Below, in pieces: positions 51,585 through 63,403 of a stretch of DNA of 64,000 nt. This DNA comes from Rhizobiales bacterium 2SD (lineage in GTDB: Bacteria > Pseudomonadota > Alphaproteobacteria > Rhizobiales > Beijerinckiaceae). The position numbers and the translations under genes were made by a program. A model generated the notes under the pieces. It was not told where the DNA came from. It ran no database searches and worked only from the letters and a program-made list of their open reading frames with translations. Location of the stretch: the NCBI GenBank assembly GCA_005502805.1, contig SCMY01000005.1:405572-469571 (forward strand), written 5' to 3'. The stretch's first letter is position 1, and each line of letters starts with the position of its first letter.

Positions 51585-53798
51585 CTATCGTATGGCGGAT
51601 GTGCGGGGGGCGCCGTCGCGGACTCCGACCTGGACCGAGGTCCGGGCCGTACGCGGCGCCTCGACGCCTTTGAACATCGCGCCGACGGCGGACAGCACCT
51701 CGAACGATTTGCGCGGCATATGGCCGGCGCTGGCGCCGGCAGCTCCGGAAGGTTCCGCCGCCTTCGCCACCGCCGCCTTGGCGTCGCCCGGCTGTGGCGC
51801 CACGCCGGGGATCGGCTTGAGTTCGATGCCCTGATGCGCGAAGGCCATGATCTCCTTCCAGGTCATGGCCGGCAGCGACCCGCCGGTCATGTTGTTGGTC
51901 TCCGAGGAATCATCGTTGCCGAACCAGATCGCGCCGACGAGATTGCCGGTATAGCCGACATACCAGGCGTCCTTGTAGCCGTTGGTCGTGCCGGTCTTGC
52001 CGGCGCTGACGACCCCGTCGAGCGCCGCACGCCGGCCGGTTCCGGCCGTCGGCACGGTCGAGAGCATCTGGTTCATCTCGAAGGCAACCTGCGTGCTCAG
52101 CACCTGCGCCGGCGCTGGCTCGTCGCGGTCGTGGCGGTAGATCTCCTCGCCCATCGAGTTGCGGATGTCGAAGGCGGCGTAGGGTTTGGCGCGCTTGCCG
52201 CCATTGGCGAAGACGGCATAGCCGGCAGCCTGCTCGATGACGGTGACCTCACCGGCGCCGATCGGCAGCGACACGGTGTCTGTCAGGGGCGTGGTCAGGC
52301 CCATGGCCCGGCAGGTCTCGACGATCTTCATCCGGCCGATGCGGGCGGCGCGGGCCTCGTGCGTCTCGCCGGTCGCCTTGCCGATCGCGATCGACATCTG
52401 CACCGGGATCGTGTTGATCGACTTCGCCAGCGCCACCGTGAGCGGCATCGAGCCGGCATAGGAGCGCCCGTAATTGTTGGGGCACCAGTTGCCGATGCAG
52501 ACAGGCCGGTCGGTGACGACAGTCGTCGGCTTGTAGAGACCGGCGCTCATCGCCGCCGCATAGACGTAAGGCTTGAAGGAGGAGCCGGGCTGGCGCAGGC
52601 TCGCCGTGGCGCGGTTGAACTGGCTCGCGCCATAGTCACGCCCGCCGACGATGGCGCGCACCGCCCCATCGGGATCCATGATCACCGCCGCGGCCTGCCG
52701 GGCGCGATAGGCCGGGCCGTGCTGGCGCAGGATCGACTCGACCGCCTCGTCGGCGCGCTTCTGGATCGCCGGGTCGTGCGGTGTCTTGACCGTCAGCACC
52801 CGTTCCGGCCCGAGCTTGCCGTCCTCGGCGAGCTTGCGGATCTCGTCGAAGGCCCAGTCGAGATAATAATCGGGGCTGGAATCACGACGCCGATCGATCG
52901 GCGTCGCCGGGTTACGCCGGGCGGAATCGACCTGGCCGGCGGTCATGAAGCCGGCATCGACCATCGCGCCCAGAACGTCGTTGGCACGCGCCCGCGCTGC
53001 CGGCAGGTTGACGTGCGGAGCGAACTTCGTCGGCGCCTTGAACAGGCCGGCGAGCATCGCCGCCTCCGCCAGCGTGACGTTCTTCACCGACTTGCCGAAA
53101 TAGTAATCGGCTGCGGCCGCGACGCCGAAGGTGCCGCCGCCCATATAGGCGCGGTCGAGATAGAGTTTCAGGATCTCGTTCTTGGTCAGCCGATATTCCA
53201 GCCAGAGCGAGAGGAAAGCTTCCTTGATCTTGCGGTCGAGCGAGCGCTCATTGTTGAGGAAGAGGTTCTTCGCCAGCTGCTGGGTGATCGAGGAGCCGCC
53301 CTGGACCACGCCCGAGGCGCGCGCGTTGACGGTGAGCGCCCGGAATGTGCCGAAAATATCGATGCCGAAATGATCGTAGAAGCGCCGATCCTCGGTCGCC
53401 AGCACCGCCTTCAGCAAATGATCCGGGAATTCCTCGAGCTTTAGCGAGTCGTCATGGCGGGCGCCGCGATGGCCAATCTCCGAGCCGTAACGGTCGAGGA
53501 AGGTGACGGCGAACACCTGGTTCTTCAGTGCCTCCTCGCGCCCCTCCTGAAAGGCGGGGATCGCCAGCATCAACATCACGATCGCCCCGGCGATTCCGAC
53601 ATTCAGGCCTTCGCTGGCGAATTCGGCGGCGAGCCGCTTCGGGCCGCTGACGGTCAGCCGGTCGGTGACGCTGCGGATACGTTCATAGATATCGCCGGCG
53701 CGATGGGCGGCGGAATAAAGCGAGGCGTCGATCCATGAATCGACGCTCAGCGCGAAGCGCTTGAGACGGGTTGTCCAGCTCGCTTTCCTGAACTCCAT
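51585..53798 (-). CDS. Penicillin-binding protein 1A-type bifunctional transglycosylase/transpeptidase
   Basis: Class A PBP of 737 aa. A membrane anchor (~residues 75-95) precedes a GT51 glycosyltransferase domain with the catalytic Glu in LLKAVLATEDRRFYDHFGID (~145) and GGSSITQQLAKNLFL. The transpeptidase domain has S-x-x-K in RQPGSSFKPYVYAAAMS (~405), S-x-N in LAKSINTIPVQMS and K-T-G in VVSAGKTGTTNGYKDAWY (~605). The C-terminus is a low-complexity Ala/Pro/Lys tail. The ATG at 53798 gives a typical short cytoplasmic N-terminus. It is close upstream of the DUF1214-DUF1254 pair on the same strand (30 bases). Confidence 0.93.
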   Translation of the reverse strand: MEFRKASWTTRLKRFALSVDSWIDASLYSAAHRAGDIYERIRSVTDRLTVSGPKRLAAEFASEGLNVGIAGAIVMLMLAIPAFQEGREEALKNQVFAVTFLDRYGSEIGHRGARHDDSLKLEEFPDHLLKAVLATEDRRFYDHFGIDIFGTFRALTVNARASGVVQGGSSITQQLAKNLFLNNERSLDRKIKEAFLSLWLEYRLTKNEILKLYLDRAYMGGGTFGVAAAADYYFGKSVKNVTLAEAAMLAGLFKAPTKFAPHVNLPAARARANDVLGAMVDAGFMTAGQVDSARRNPATPIDRRRDSSPDYYLDWAFDEIRKLAEDGKLGPERVLTVKTPHDPAIQKRADEAVESILRQHGPAYRARQAAAVIMDPDGAVRAIVGGRDYGASQFNRATASLRQPGSSFKPYVYAAAMSAGLYKPTTVVTDRPVCIGNWCPNNYGRSYAGSMPLTVALAKSINTIPVQMSIAIGKATGETHEARAARIGRMKIVETCRAMGLTTPLTDTVSLPIGAGEVTVIEQAAGYAVFANGGKRAKPYAAFDIRNSMGEEIYRHDRDEPAPAQVLSTQVAFEMNQMLSTVPTAGTGRRAALDGVVSAGKTGTTNGYKDAWYVGYTGNLVGAIWFGNDDSSETNNMTGGSLPAMTWKEIMAFAHQGIELKPIPGVAPQPGDAKAAVAKAAEPSGAAGASAGHMPRKSFEVLSAVGAMFKGVEAPRTARTSVQVGVRDGAPRTSAIR

Positions 53799-53961
53799 CA
53801 CGGCTGTCGGCCACCCTGAGCATGCCGGCGGCTCGCGCACGCGGCGTCCCGGGCCGACCGATAAAGGCGCGGCCCGATCTCAGAACGTAAGGGCTCGAAG
53901 GCTGCAACGGAAGAGGGCAGGAGTGCAGGCGCACGGCAAAAGCGGGCATCCTGCGGAGTGA

Positions 53962-54744
53962 TCAGCCCTTGGTCGCGAGCAGCGCGAAGCGGGTCGAGGA
54001 CGCCAGCCGGAGGGCGTCATGCAAGGCGGCATTGCGCTGCTGGGCCCTGACGACCTGCGCATAATCTGCCGCCTCGATGCGGGCAAAGCCTGCCTGGCCC
54101 AGCATGCTCCCGAGCTTCTCGAAGCTCAGGCCCTCGCGGAAGAAGAAGCGCTTGGTGATCGAGTCGAAAGCGTCGCGATCGGCGCCGTGCGGTGCAGCGC
54201 CGGCGCGCTCGCGCAGGTAGGTCGCGGCGCGGTTGAGCATCTGCTGCAGCCTGGAGCGGTTGATCCAGTCGCCGTCGATGACGAGCAGCTTGCCGCCGGG
54301 CTTGAGCACCCGGAACCATTCGGCGAAGGCCGCTTCCGGATCGGTCAGCGTCCAGACCAGATGGCGCGTCACCAGCGCATCATAGCTGCCGTCGTCGTCG
54401 AGCAGTCGCTCGGCATCGCCGGCGAGGATGCGAGCCCTGTCGCCATGTTTGGCGCGGGCGCGGGCCAGCATCTCCTCGGAGAAATCGAGCGCCGTGACCT
54501 TGTGGCCGAGCGTGAGCAGTGCCCGGGTGATCTCGCCGGTGCCACAGGCGAGATCGAGCACCTCGCGCGGTTGAGTTCCAAAGGATTGCCGCAGCAGCGA
54601 CTGGAAGGCGGCGAGCTCAGCCTCCGACTTGATGGCGTGCCCGACTTGGCTGTCGAACGTGGCCGCGCGGCCGGACCAATAGGTCCGAATCTCTTCTTTG
54701 AGGGAGAAATTTGCGCCGGCGGTGGGGAGGCTGCTGTCGGACAT
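53962..54744 (-). CDS. Class I SAM-dependent methyltransferase
   Basis: Methyltransferase of 260 aa with motif I in EVLDLACGTGEITRALLTLG (~residue 62), motif II-like ALDFSEEMLARARAKHGDRA and a post-I region DGSYDALVTRHLVWTLTDPE. The C-terminal LGSMLGQAGFARIEAADYAQ is typical of small-molecule methyltransferases. It lies 30 bases after the iron-type ATPase gene and is the last gene of that operon. Substrate unknown; context hints at modification of a metal chelate or cofactor taken up by the importer (inference). Confidence 0.88.
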   Translation of the reverse strand: MSDSSLPTAGANFSLKEEIRTYWSGRAATFDSQVGHAIKSEAELAAFQSLLRQSFGTQPREVLDLACGTGEITRALLTLGHKVTALDFSEEMLARARAKHGDRARILAGDAERLLDDDGSYDALVTRHLVWTLTDPEAAFAEWFRVLKPGGKLLVIDGDWINRSRLQQMLNRAATYLRERAGAAPHGADRDAFDSITKRFFFREGLSFEKLGSMLGQAGFARIEAADYAQVVRAQQRNAALHDALRLASSTRFALLATKG

Positions 54745-54774
54745 TGGCGTTCGCCGTACGGAACTGAGAGGGAG

Positions 54775-55575
54775 TTATTCTGCTGCCTGGGCGCGCGCAA
54801 GGTCCGCATCGCCGCGGCTGTGCTTGCGAGCCGAGCCGTGCACGACCACGAAAGGCGTCTCGCCTTGGTTCGCCTCGACCCGGGCGACGACGCCGTAGAC
54901 CTCTTCCAGCAAGGCCGGCGTGATGATCTCGCGCGGGTCGCCGAAGGCGGCCAGCCGCCCCTGCGACAGCACCATGACCTTGTCGGCGATGCGCAGCGCC
55001 TGGTTGAGGTCGTGGATCGCGATCAGCACGCAGATCTGCCGCTCGCGCGCCAGCCGGGAGACCAGGCTCAGCACCTCGAACTGGCGGTGCAGGTCGAGCG
55101 CGCTGGTGGGCTCGTCGAGCAGCATGATCTCGGGCCGGCGCACCAGCGTCTGGGCGATCGAGACGAGCTGGCGCTGGCCGCCGGAGAGCTCGCCGAGGCC
55201 GCGGAAGGCGAGATCGGCGATGTCGAGCGCGTGCAGGGCTTCGTCGATCGCGGCGAGCTCGTCGTCGCCGACGCCCCAGGAGCCGCCCTGCTTGCGGGCG
55301 AGCAGGATCGATTCATAGACGGTCAGCACGGCGTTCACCGCCGTGTCCTGCGGCAGATAGCAGGGCGACTTGCCGGCCGAGCTCTCGACCTGAACCGTGC
55401 CGGCGCCCCCGAGCAGCCCGGCGATGCGCCGGAACAGGCTCGACTTGCCGGCGGCGTTGGGGCCGATCACGGCGACGACCTCGCCGCCATTCATGGCCGG
55501 CGTGGTGATTCCCGACAGGATCTGGCGCTTGCCATAGGCGACGCCGACATCGTTGAGCGCGAGGCGCTTCACCAT
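54775..55575 (-). CDS. Iron-chelate ABC transporter ATP-binding protein (FecE/FepC-like)
   Basis: ATPase of 266 aa. Walker A is in VVAVIGPNAAGKSSLFRRIA (~residue 37), the signature is GELSGGQRQLVSIAQTLVRR (~140), Walker B is PEIMLLDEPTSALDLHRQFE (~160), and the H-loop is LIAIHDLNQALRIADKVMVL. The C-terminus has an extra 20 residues after VVARVEANQG. It overlaps the permease gene by 7 bases. Confidence 0.93.
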   Translation of the reverse strand: MVKRLALNDVGVAYGKRQILSGITTPAMNGGEVVAVIGPNAAGKSSLFRRIAGLLGGAGTVQVESSAGKSPCYLPQDTAVNAVLTVYESILLARKQGGSWGVGDDELAAIDEALHALDIADLAFRGLGELSGGQRQLVSIAQTLVRRPEIMLLDEPTSALDLHRQFEVLSLVSRLARERQICVLIAIHDLNQALRIADKVMVLSQGRLAAFGDPREIITPALLEEVYGVVARVEANQGETPFVVVHGSARKHSRGDADLARAQAAE

Positions 55576-56669
55576 GAGCGCCTCCGGCTGGTCAGGATCA
55601 GGCTGAAGAAGAACGGCACACCGACCAGCGCGGTGACGATGCTGATCGGGAAGATCAGGCCGGGGATCAGCGACTTGGAGACCACCGAGGAGGCCGAGAG
55701 CACGGCCGCGCCTGCGAGCGCCGAAGCCGGCATGAAGAAGCGCTGATCCTCGCCGATCACCATGCGGGCGATATGCGGGCCGACCAGGCCGATGAAGCCG
55801 ATCGTGCCGACGAAAGCGACCGGCACAGCCGCGAGCAGGGCGACGAGCAGCATGGTTTCCAGTCGCAGATAGCGGACGTCGATGCCGAAGCTCGCCGCCT
55901 TCTCGTCGCCGAGCCGCAAGGTCGTCAACGCCCAGGCCCGGCGCGCGAACAGCGGGATGCAGATGAGGAGCACGGCGCTGGTGATGGCGAGCTTGTGCCA
56001 GTTCGCCTTGGTCAGCGAGCCCATCATCCAGAAGACGACGGCTCCGAGCGCCTGTTCGGAGGCGAAGAACTGCAGCAGCGCCAGCAAGGCGTTGAAGGTG
56101 AAGACGAGCGCGATGCCGAGCAGCACCACGGTCTCGGTGGTGACGCCGCGGCGCTGGCTGAGCAGATGGATCAGCAGCGAAGCGCCCATCGCCATCACGA
56201 AGGCGTTGAGCGGCACGACATAGTCGATCGCGAGCGGGACGATCGCGACGCCGAAGACCAGCGCCAGCGCCGCCCCGAAGCTTGCCGCCGCCGAGATGCC
56301 GAGCGTGAACGGGCTGGCCAGCGGATTATTGAGCACGGTCTGCATCTGCGCGCCGGCGATGGCCAGCGCAGCGCCGGTGACCACCGCCATCAGCGCGACC
56401 GGCAGGCGGATGTCCCAGATCACGACCCGGACGGCGGCCGGCGCGGTCGACGGCGAGATCAGCGCGTTGACCACCTCGCTCACGCTGTAGCGGGCCGGGC
56501 CGAGCATCAGGTCGACGATCAGGCAGGCCAGCAAAACGGCAGCGAAGCCGGCAAGGATCAGCTTGCGGCGCAGCGACAACGCCCGATAGGCGTCGCGACC
56601 CTGGGCGCTGCGCGGAGCCTCCGCCTGCTGAGTCACGATCTCGTCAGCGCTGGCCGGGGCGAGACTCAT
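55569..56669 (-). CDS. FecCD-family ABC transporter permease
   Basis: Permease of 366 aa with about ten hydrophobic segments. Landmarks are DIRLPVALMAVVTGAALAIA (~residue 85), TVLNNPLASPFTLGISAAAS (~112) and GTIGFIGLVGPHIARMVIGE (~295). The ATG at 56669 overlaps the stop of the binding-protein gene (ATGA). Only one permease is present, so it would act as a homodimer, unlike the left-hand system with two permeases. Confidence 0.92.
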   Translation of the reverse strand: MSLAPASADEIVTQQAEAPRSAQGRDAYRALSLRRKLILAGFAAVLLACLIVDLMLGPARYSVSEVVNALISPSTAPAAVRVVIWDIRLPVALMAVVTGAALAIAGAQMQTVLNNPLASPFTLGISAAASFGAALALVFGVAIVPLAIDYVVPLNAFVMAMGASLLIHLLSQRRGVTTETVVLLGIALVFTFNALLALLQFFASEQALGAVVFWMMGSLTKANWHKLAITSAVLLICIPLFARRAWALTTLRLGDEKAASFGIDVRYLRLETMLLVALLAAVPVAFVGTIGFIGLVGPHIARMVIGEDQRFFMPASALAGAAVLSASSVVSKSLIPGLIFPISIVTALVGVPFFFSLILTSRRRSW

Positions 56670-57808
56670 TTGCCCGCCTCGAGCGAGACCCACAGGCCGG
56701 GCTCATAGGGCAGCGGCAGGAAGCGCTCGTGCAGCACCTTCATGGTTGCGCCCGGGTCGACATCCTTGAACAGTTCGGGGTGCAGCCATTTGGCGATCTC
56801 CTGGATCGCCACGAACTGGTAGGGGCTGTTGTAGAACTGGTGCCAGATGCCGTGGACGCGGCCGTTCTTGACCGCGGCGGTCTGGCTGAAGGCGGGGCGC
56901 TTCATCAGATTGGTCAGCTTGCGGCGCGCCTCGGTCATGTCGGCGCCATAGCCGAGGCCGACCCAGTTGCCGCCCGGGACATAGCCGTCCCAGTTGCTGC
57001 CGGTGACGATCACGACGTCGGGATTGGAGGCGACGATCTGCTCGGCGTTGACCGTGCCGAAGGTGCCGGGGATCAGCGGCGCCGCCAGGTTCCGGCCGCC
57101 GGCGAACTCGACCATCTTACCGAAATTCTCATTGCCAAAGGACATGCAGCAATCGTCGGAATAGCCGCCGGCGCGCTCGACCATGACGAGCGGGCGCTTC
57201 AGGTCCCTGGCGCCGGCGAGGCGGTCGGTGACGACCTTGATCTGCTCGGCGCGGAACTTGATGAAGTCCTCGGCGACCTGCTCCTTGCCGAACAGCTTGC
57301 CGATCAGGCGCATCGACGGTTCGGTGTGCTCGAACGGCTTCTCGCGGAAGTCGACATAGACGACGGGGATGCCGACCGAGGCGAGCTTGTCGACCAGCTT
57401 GGCCTCGTCGCTGGCGATCTTGGCCTCGATGTTGAGGAAGAGCACGTCGGGTTTCAGCGAAATCGCCTGCTCGACGTCGAAGGCGCCTTCCTTCATGCCA
57501 CCGAAGGTCGGCAGCTTGGCGATCTCGGGATAGCGCTTCGCATAGGCGCGGAAGGTTTCAGGATCGGCCTTGCCGAGGTCGTCGCGCCAGCCGACAACGC
57601 GCTTGAACGGCTCGTCCTTGTCGAGCGCACCGACAAAATACATCTGCCGGCCTTCGCCGAGGATGATCCGCTTGACTGGAGCCTCGACCTCGACCTTGCG
57701 GCCGACGATGTCGGTAACGGTCACCTTGTCAGCCAATGCGGGGAGGGCGGTGACGGCAAGGCCTGCGGCGACGGTAAAGGCGCGCAGCAGATGTCGGCGG
57801 GTCAGCAT
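56666..57808 (-). CDS. Iron-type ABC transporter substrate-binding protein with double-cysteine motif
   Basis: Binding protein of 380 aa, longer than typical FepB proteins. The N-terminus MLTRRHLLRAFTVAAGLAVT is a signal with a twin-arginine-like RR; cleavage is probably after ALADK. The body starts with VTVTDIVGRKVEVEAPVKRI and contains KPDVLFLNIEAKIASDEAKL. An unusual stretch, ERAGGYSDDCCMSFGNENFG (~residue 215), has two adjacent cysteines. The C-terminal YNSPYQFVAIQEIAKWLHPE follows family form. It is the first gene of a binding protein-permease-ATPase-methyltransferase operon; the ligand may be an iron chelate, haem or other metal complex. Confidence 0.88.
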   Translation of the reverse strand: MLTRRHLLRAFTVAAGLAVTALPALADKVTVTDIVGRKVEVEAPVKRIILGEGRQMYFVGALDKDEPFKRVVGWRDDLGKADPETFRAYAKRYPEIAKLPTFGGMKEGAFDVEQAISLKPDVLFLNIEAKIASDEAKLVDKLASVGIPVVYVDFREKPFEHTEPSMRLIGKLFGKEQVAEDFIKFRAEQIKVVTDRLAGARDLKRPLVMVERAGGYSDDCCMSFGNENFGKMVEFAGGRNLAAPLIPGTFGTVNAEQIVASNPDVVIVTGSNWDGYVPGGNWVGLGYGADMTEARRKLTNLMKRPAFSQTAAVKNGRVHGIWHQFYNSPYQFVAIQEIAKWLHPELFKDVDPGATMKVLHERFLPLPYEPGLWVSLEAGK

Positions 57809-57886
57809 CGGGCGGCTCGTGAACGAGGGAATTCTTCCTCCCGTTAGGCCGATCCGAGTATTGGGTCAATTTTCATAGATTATAAT

Positions 57887-57910
57887 CCATCTAAACAAAG
57901 ATTAGAATGG
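57887..57910. promoter_or_regulatory. Imperfect AT-rich palindrome upstream of the second iron-type operon
   Basis: CCATCTAA (57887-57894) and TTAGAATGG (57902-57910) form an inverted repeat with a one-base bulge, about 80 bases upstream of the binding-protein start. TTAGAA-like halves recall the Irr iron-control element, but the match is incomplete. Confidence 0.35.
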
Positions 57911-57991
57911 CTATAAGATTTGAGGCTCTGGCGGACGCTCCCGCGGCCGCTATGCGCTTCCCTCTGCCGTCGTGTCGGGGCATAAGCGGCC

Positions 57992-58489
57992 ATGGCCGAC
58001 ACGATGACCGACAGCACGCCCTTCTGGCGCAGCAAGACGCTCGAAGAGATGACCGAGGCGGAGTGGGAATCGCTCTGCGACGGCTGCGGTCGCTGCTGCC
58101 TGGTCAAGCTCGAGGACGAGGATACCGGGAAGATCCACGCCACCGATATCGGCTGCCGCCTGTTCGATGCCGGCACCTGCCGTTGTCATGACTACGCCAA
58201 TCGCTCGAAGACGGTCCCGGATTGCGTCACGCTGACGCCGGAGGCTGTGCGCACCTTGCCCTGGCTGCCGCCGACCTGCGCCTACCGTCTGCTCGGGGAG
58301 GGCAGGGACCTGCCCTGGTGGCATCCGCTCGTCTCGGGTGATCCGCAGACGGTCGTCGCAGCGGGCGTCTCGGTCCGCGGCAAGGTCTACGCCAATGAGG
58401 ACGAGGTCGCCGAGGACGAGATCGTCGAGCGCATCGTCGCCTGGCCGCTGCGCTGGCCGAAGGCGGCGCGCGGCAAGAGGGCCGGCTGA
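57992..58489 (+). CDS. YcgN family cysteine cluster protein (UPF0260)
   Basis: Protein of 165 aa. The cysteine cluster is clear: [20 protein letters not shown] (~residue 26-45), then [20 protein letters not shown] (~54-73), [20 protein letters not shown] and [20 protein letters not shown]. The cysteines probably bind Fe or Zn. Function is unknown, widely conserved in Proteobacteria. ATG 57992 is used; ATG 58004 is four codons later. Confidence 0.92.
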   Translation: MADTMTDSTPFWRSKTLEEMTEAEWESLCDGCGRCCLVKLEDEDTGKIHATDIGCRLFDAGTCRCHDYANRSKTVPDCVTLTPEAVRTLPWLPPTCAYRLLGEGRDLPWWHPLVSGDPQTVVAAGVSVRGKVYANEDEVAEDEIVERIVAWPLRWPKAARGKRAG

Positions 58490-58516
58490 CGGCGGATCGG
58501 CAGCCGTCGGGCTGGA

Positions 58517-59662
58517 CTACCTGAACCGCAGATTCTCGCGCGACAGCTGGTCGAGCCTGGTCACGCCCATCAGCTTCATGCTGCGCTCGATTTCCGTCTT
58601 GAGCTGGCCGAGCGCACGTTCGACGCCGGGCTGCCCTGCCGCAGCGAGCGGATAAAGATAATAACGCCCGATACCGACCGCCTTGGCCCCGAGCGATAGG
58701 GCCTTCAGCACATGCGTGCCGCGCTGGATGCCGCCATCCATGATCACGTCGATCTTGTCGCCGACCGCGTCGACGATCTCGGCGAGCTGGTCGAAGGCGG
58801 CGCGCGAGCCATCGAGCTGGCGGCCGCCATGGTTGGAGAGGATGATGCCGGTGCAGCCGATCTCGACGGCACGCTCGGCGTCGGCGACCGACATGATCCC
58901 CTTCAGGCAAAACTGCCCGGACCAGAGTTTGACCATCTCGGCGACGTCGTCCCAGGTCATCGCCGGGTCGAGCATCTCGGTGAAGTAGCGACTGATCGAC
59001 ATCACGCCGCCGCCCATGTCGACATGGCTGTCGAGCTGCGGCAGGCTGAACTTCTCATGGGTGAGGTAGTTCAGCGCCCATTGCGGCTTGATCGCGAACT
59101 GGGTGATGCCGGCAAGGTTGAGCCGGAACGGGATCGAGAAACCGGTGCGCAGGTCGCGCTCGCGATTGCCGCCGGTGATGCTGTCGACGGTCAGCATCAT
59201 CACGTTGACGCCGGCCTCCTTGGCGCGCTCCATCATCGCCCGGTTCAGGCCGCGATCCTTGTGGAAATAGAACTGATAGACCTGCGGCCCGCTATGGGCC
59301 TTGCGCAATTCCTCCAAGCTGATGGTGCCGAGTGAGGAGACCCCGAACATGGTGCCGTAACGCGCCGCGGCCGCGGCGACTGCGCGCTCGCCCTGGTGAT
59401 GGAAGAGCCGCTGCAGGGCCGTTGGCGAGCAATAGAATGGTACGGCGAGCGCCTGGCCCATCACGGTGACGGAGGTGTCGAGGCTGCTCACGCCGCGCAG
59501 CACGCTCGGAACGAGGTCGCAGCGCTCGAAGCTCTCGGAGTTCCGCCGGAGGGTGACCTCGTCATCGGCGCCGCCATCGATGTAGTTGAAGATCGGGCCG
59601 GGCAGACGCTTCCGGGCGAGGGTGCGGAAGTCATGGAAGTTGTGACAGGCTTTCAGGCGCAT
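58517..59662 (-). CDS. FMN-dependent alpha-hydroxy-acid dehydrogenase (L-lactate dehydrogenase LldD-like)
   Basis: TIM-barrel FMN enzyme of 381 aa. It begins HNFHDFRTLARKRLPGPIFN with YIDGGADDEVTL. The FMN phosphate and active-site loop is GIILSNHGGRQLDGSRAAFD (~residue 270), containing the catalytic His and the Arg; DVIMDGGIQRGTHVLKALSL follows (~305). L-lactate, glycolate or mandelate are possible substrates. No Shine-Dalgarno is obvious at ATG 59662, and a very stable hairpin lies 31 bases upstream. Confidence 0.9.
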   Translation of the reverse strand: MRLKACHNFHDFRTLARKRLPGPIFNYIDGGADDEVTLRRNSESFERCDLVPSVLRGVSSLDTSVTVMGQALAVPFYCSPTALQRLFHHQGERAVAAAAARYGTMFGVSSLGTISLEELRKAHSGPQVYQFYFHKDRGLNRAMMERAKEAGVNVMMLTVDSITGGNRERDLRTGFSIPFRLNLAGITQFAIKPQWALNYLTHEKFSLPQLDSHVDMGGGVMSISRYFTEMLDPAMTWDDVAEMVKLWSGQFCLKGIMSVADAERAVEIGCTGIILSNHGGRQLDGSRAAFDQLAEIVDAVGDKIDVIMDGGIQRGTHVLKALSLGAKAVGIGRYYLYPLAAAGQPGVERALGQLKTEIERSMKLMGVTRLDQLSRENLRFR

Positions 59663-60080
59663 CGCTGGAATCAGGACCGGTTACCGGGATTGGCGCTGGC
59701 AGCGGCAATCTCGGCTGCCGCTGCCAGCGCTTCGGGCTGGACGGCCAGCCTATCGTGCGCTCGCGCCGTTCGCCATATCGCATATGTCGGCTCCGGCAGG
59801 CGGCAACGGCCGCTGGCGATACGCTTGCATCCGCGATAAACCCCCGCTGGAGACCGGCGGCCTCGGCTGGACCGCGAAGCGCGGTCAGGTCGGAGGAGTC
59901 GGGAGCGGGTCAAATATATCAACCAATCGTTAGTTCGAATATATCCGCTCATTGATTGTTCATCCGGTTTTCGGCATGACCACGCCGCACCGGTGCGCTG
60001 CAACAAGCGGGCACCGCATATGCGAAACCAGGCGGACCCGCCGGCGTTGATGTCGGCGACAACGTTGGGAAAGGCAGGCT
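59663..60080. promoter_or_regulatory. 418-base divergent region between lldD-like gene and ppdK
   Basis: No gene is supported. It holds a perfect 15-bp stem hairpin, GCGCTGGCAGCGGCA/TGCCGCTGCCAGCGC (59693-59730, 8-nt loop). An AT-rich section (59911-59965) carries two direct copies of AATATATC (59913-59920, 59938-59945), 25 bases apart, likely near the ppdK promoter. Confidence 0.5.
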
Positions 60081-62765
<2,685 letters not shown>

Positions 62766-63403
62766 CGGCGGCGGAGTCCGGCAGCGTCGCTCGTCGTGCG
62801 CTGCCGGTGACCCTGAAGGCGCCGGAACCGGTATCGGGCCGCCGGTTCGTAGCAGCGCTCTTCCCTGAGCAGGTTTGCAAGGCAATGCGCCTCAAGCGCT
62901 CTTCCGCCCGTTCGCCGGTCGTCCCCGGGGATGCGTTTCGCTCCCTGGCGGGGGGGGGGGGCGGTGACGCTGCTTGCCCGCGTCGAGGGCGCCGGGCGCG
63001 ATAAGAGGTCTGCCTCCCTCGTCGTCGGCAGGCGCGCGGAAAGTTCGCCCCTGGGGCGCCTGGTCGCGGCGGGATCGTGCTCGCGGCGGCTTGCCGCCCA
63101 TCGGACAGCCCAGGCTGATGCGACGCGGCAAATGCCCAACCCGTGAGGGGAGGGCCTGTCATCCTGGTGTGATCGAGATATCCGAACCGGGCTTCGATGA
63201 TGCCCCGATCAGGAGCGTGGCGGGAGCCGGCCTGTTGGCATGGCTGGAGCCAGAACGACCTTGCAGAAGCCAAGAAATCGATGGCGGGAGAGCTGATCCG
63301 ATATACGGGTGGCTAAAAAATAGGCTACGACTGCCGTAGGGAGATGTGTGCTGGGACTGGCCGAGGTCGAGACATCAGAAACTGTTTTCTGAAGGAGACG
63401 GTG
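62766..63403. other. 638-base intergenic region with a poly-G tract
   Basis: No gene is supported; several overlapping short frames on both strands look like random GC-rich open frames with Arg/Ala-rich products. A run of 12 G residues lies at 62950-62961. Composition falls toward AT from about 63300 into the RTX gene. No terminator for ppdK with a T-run was found. Confidence 0.5.
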
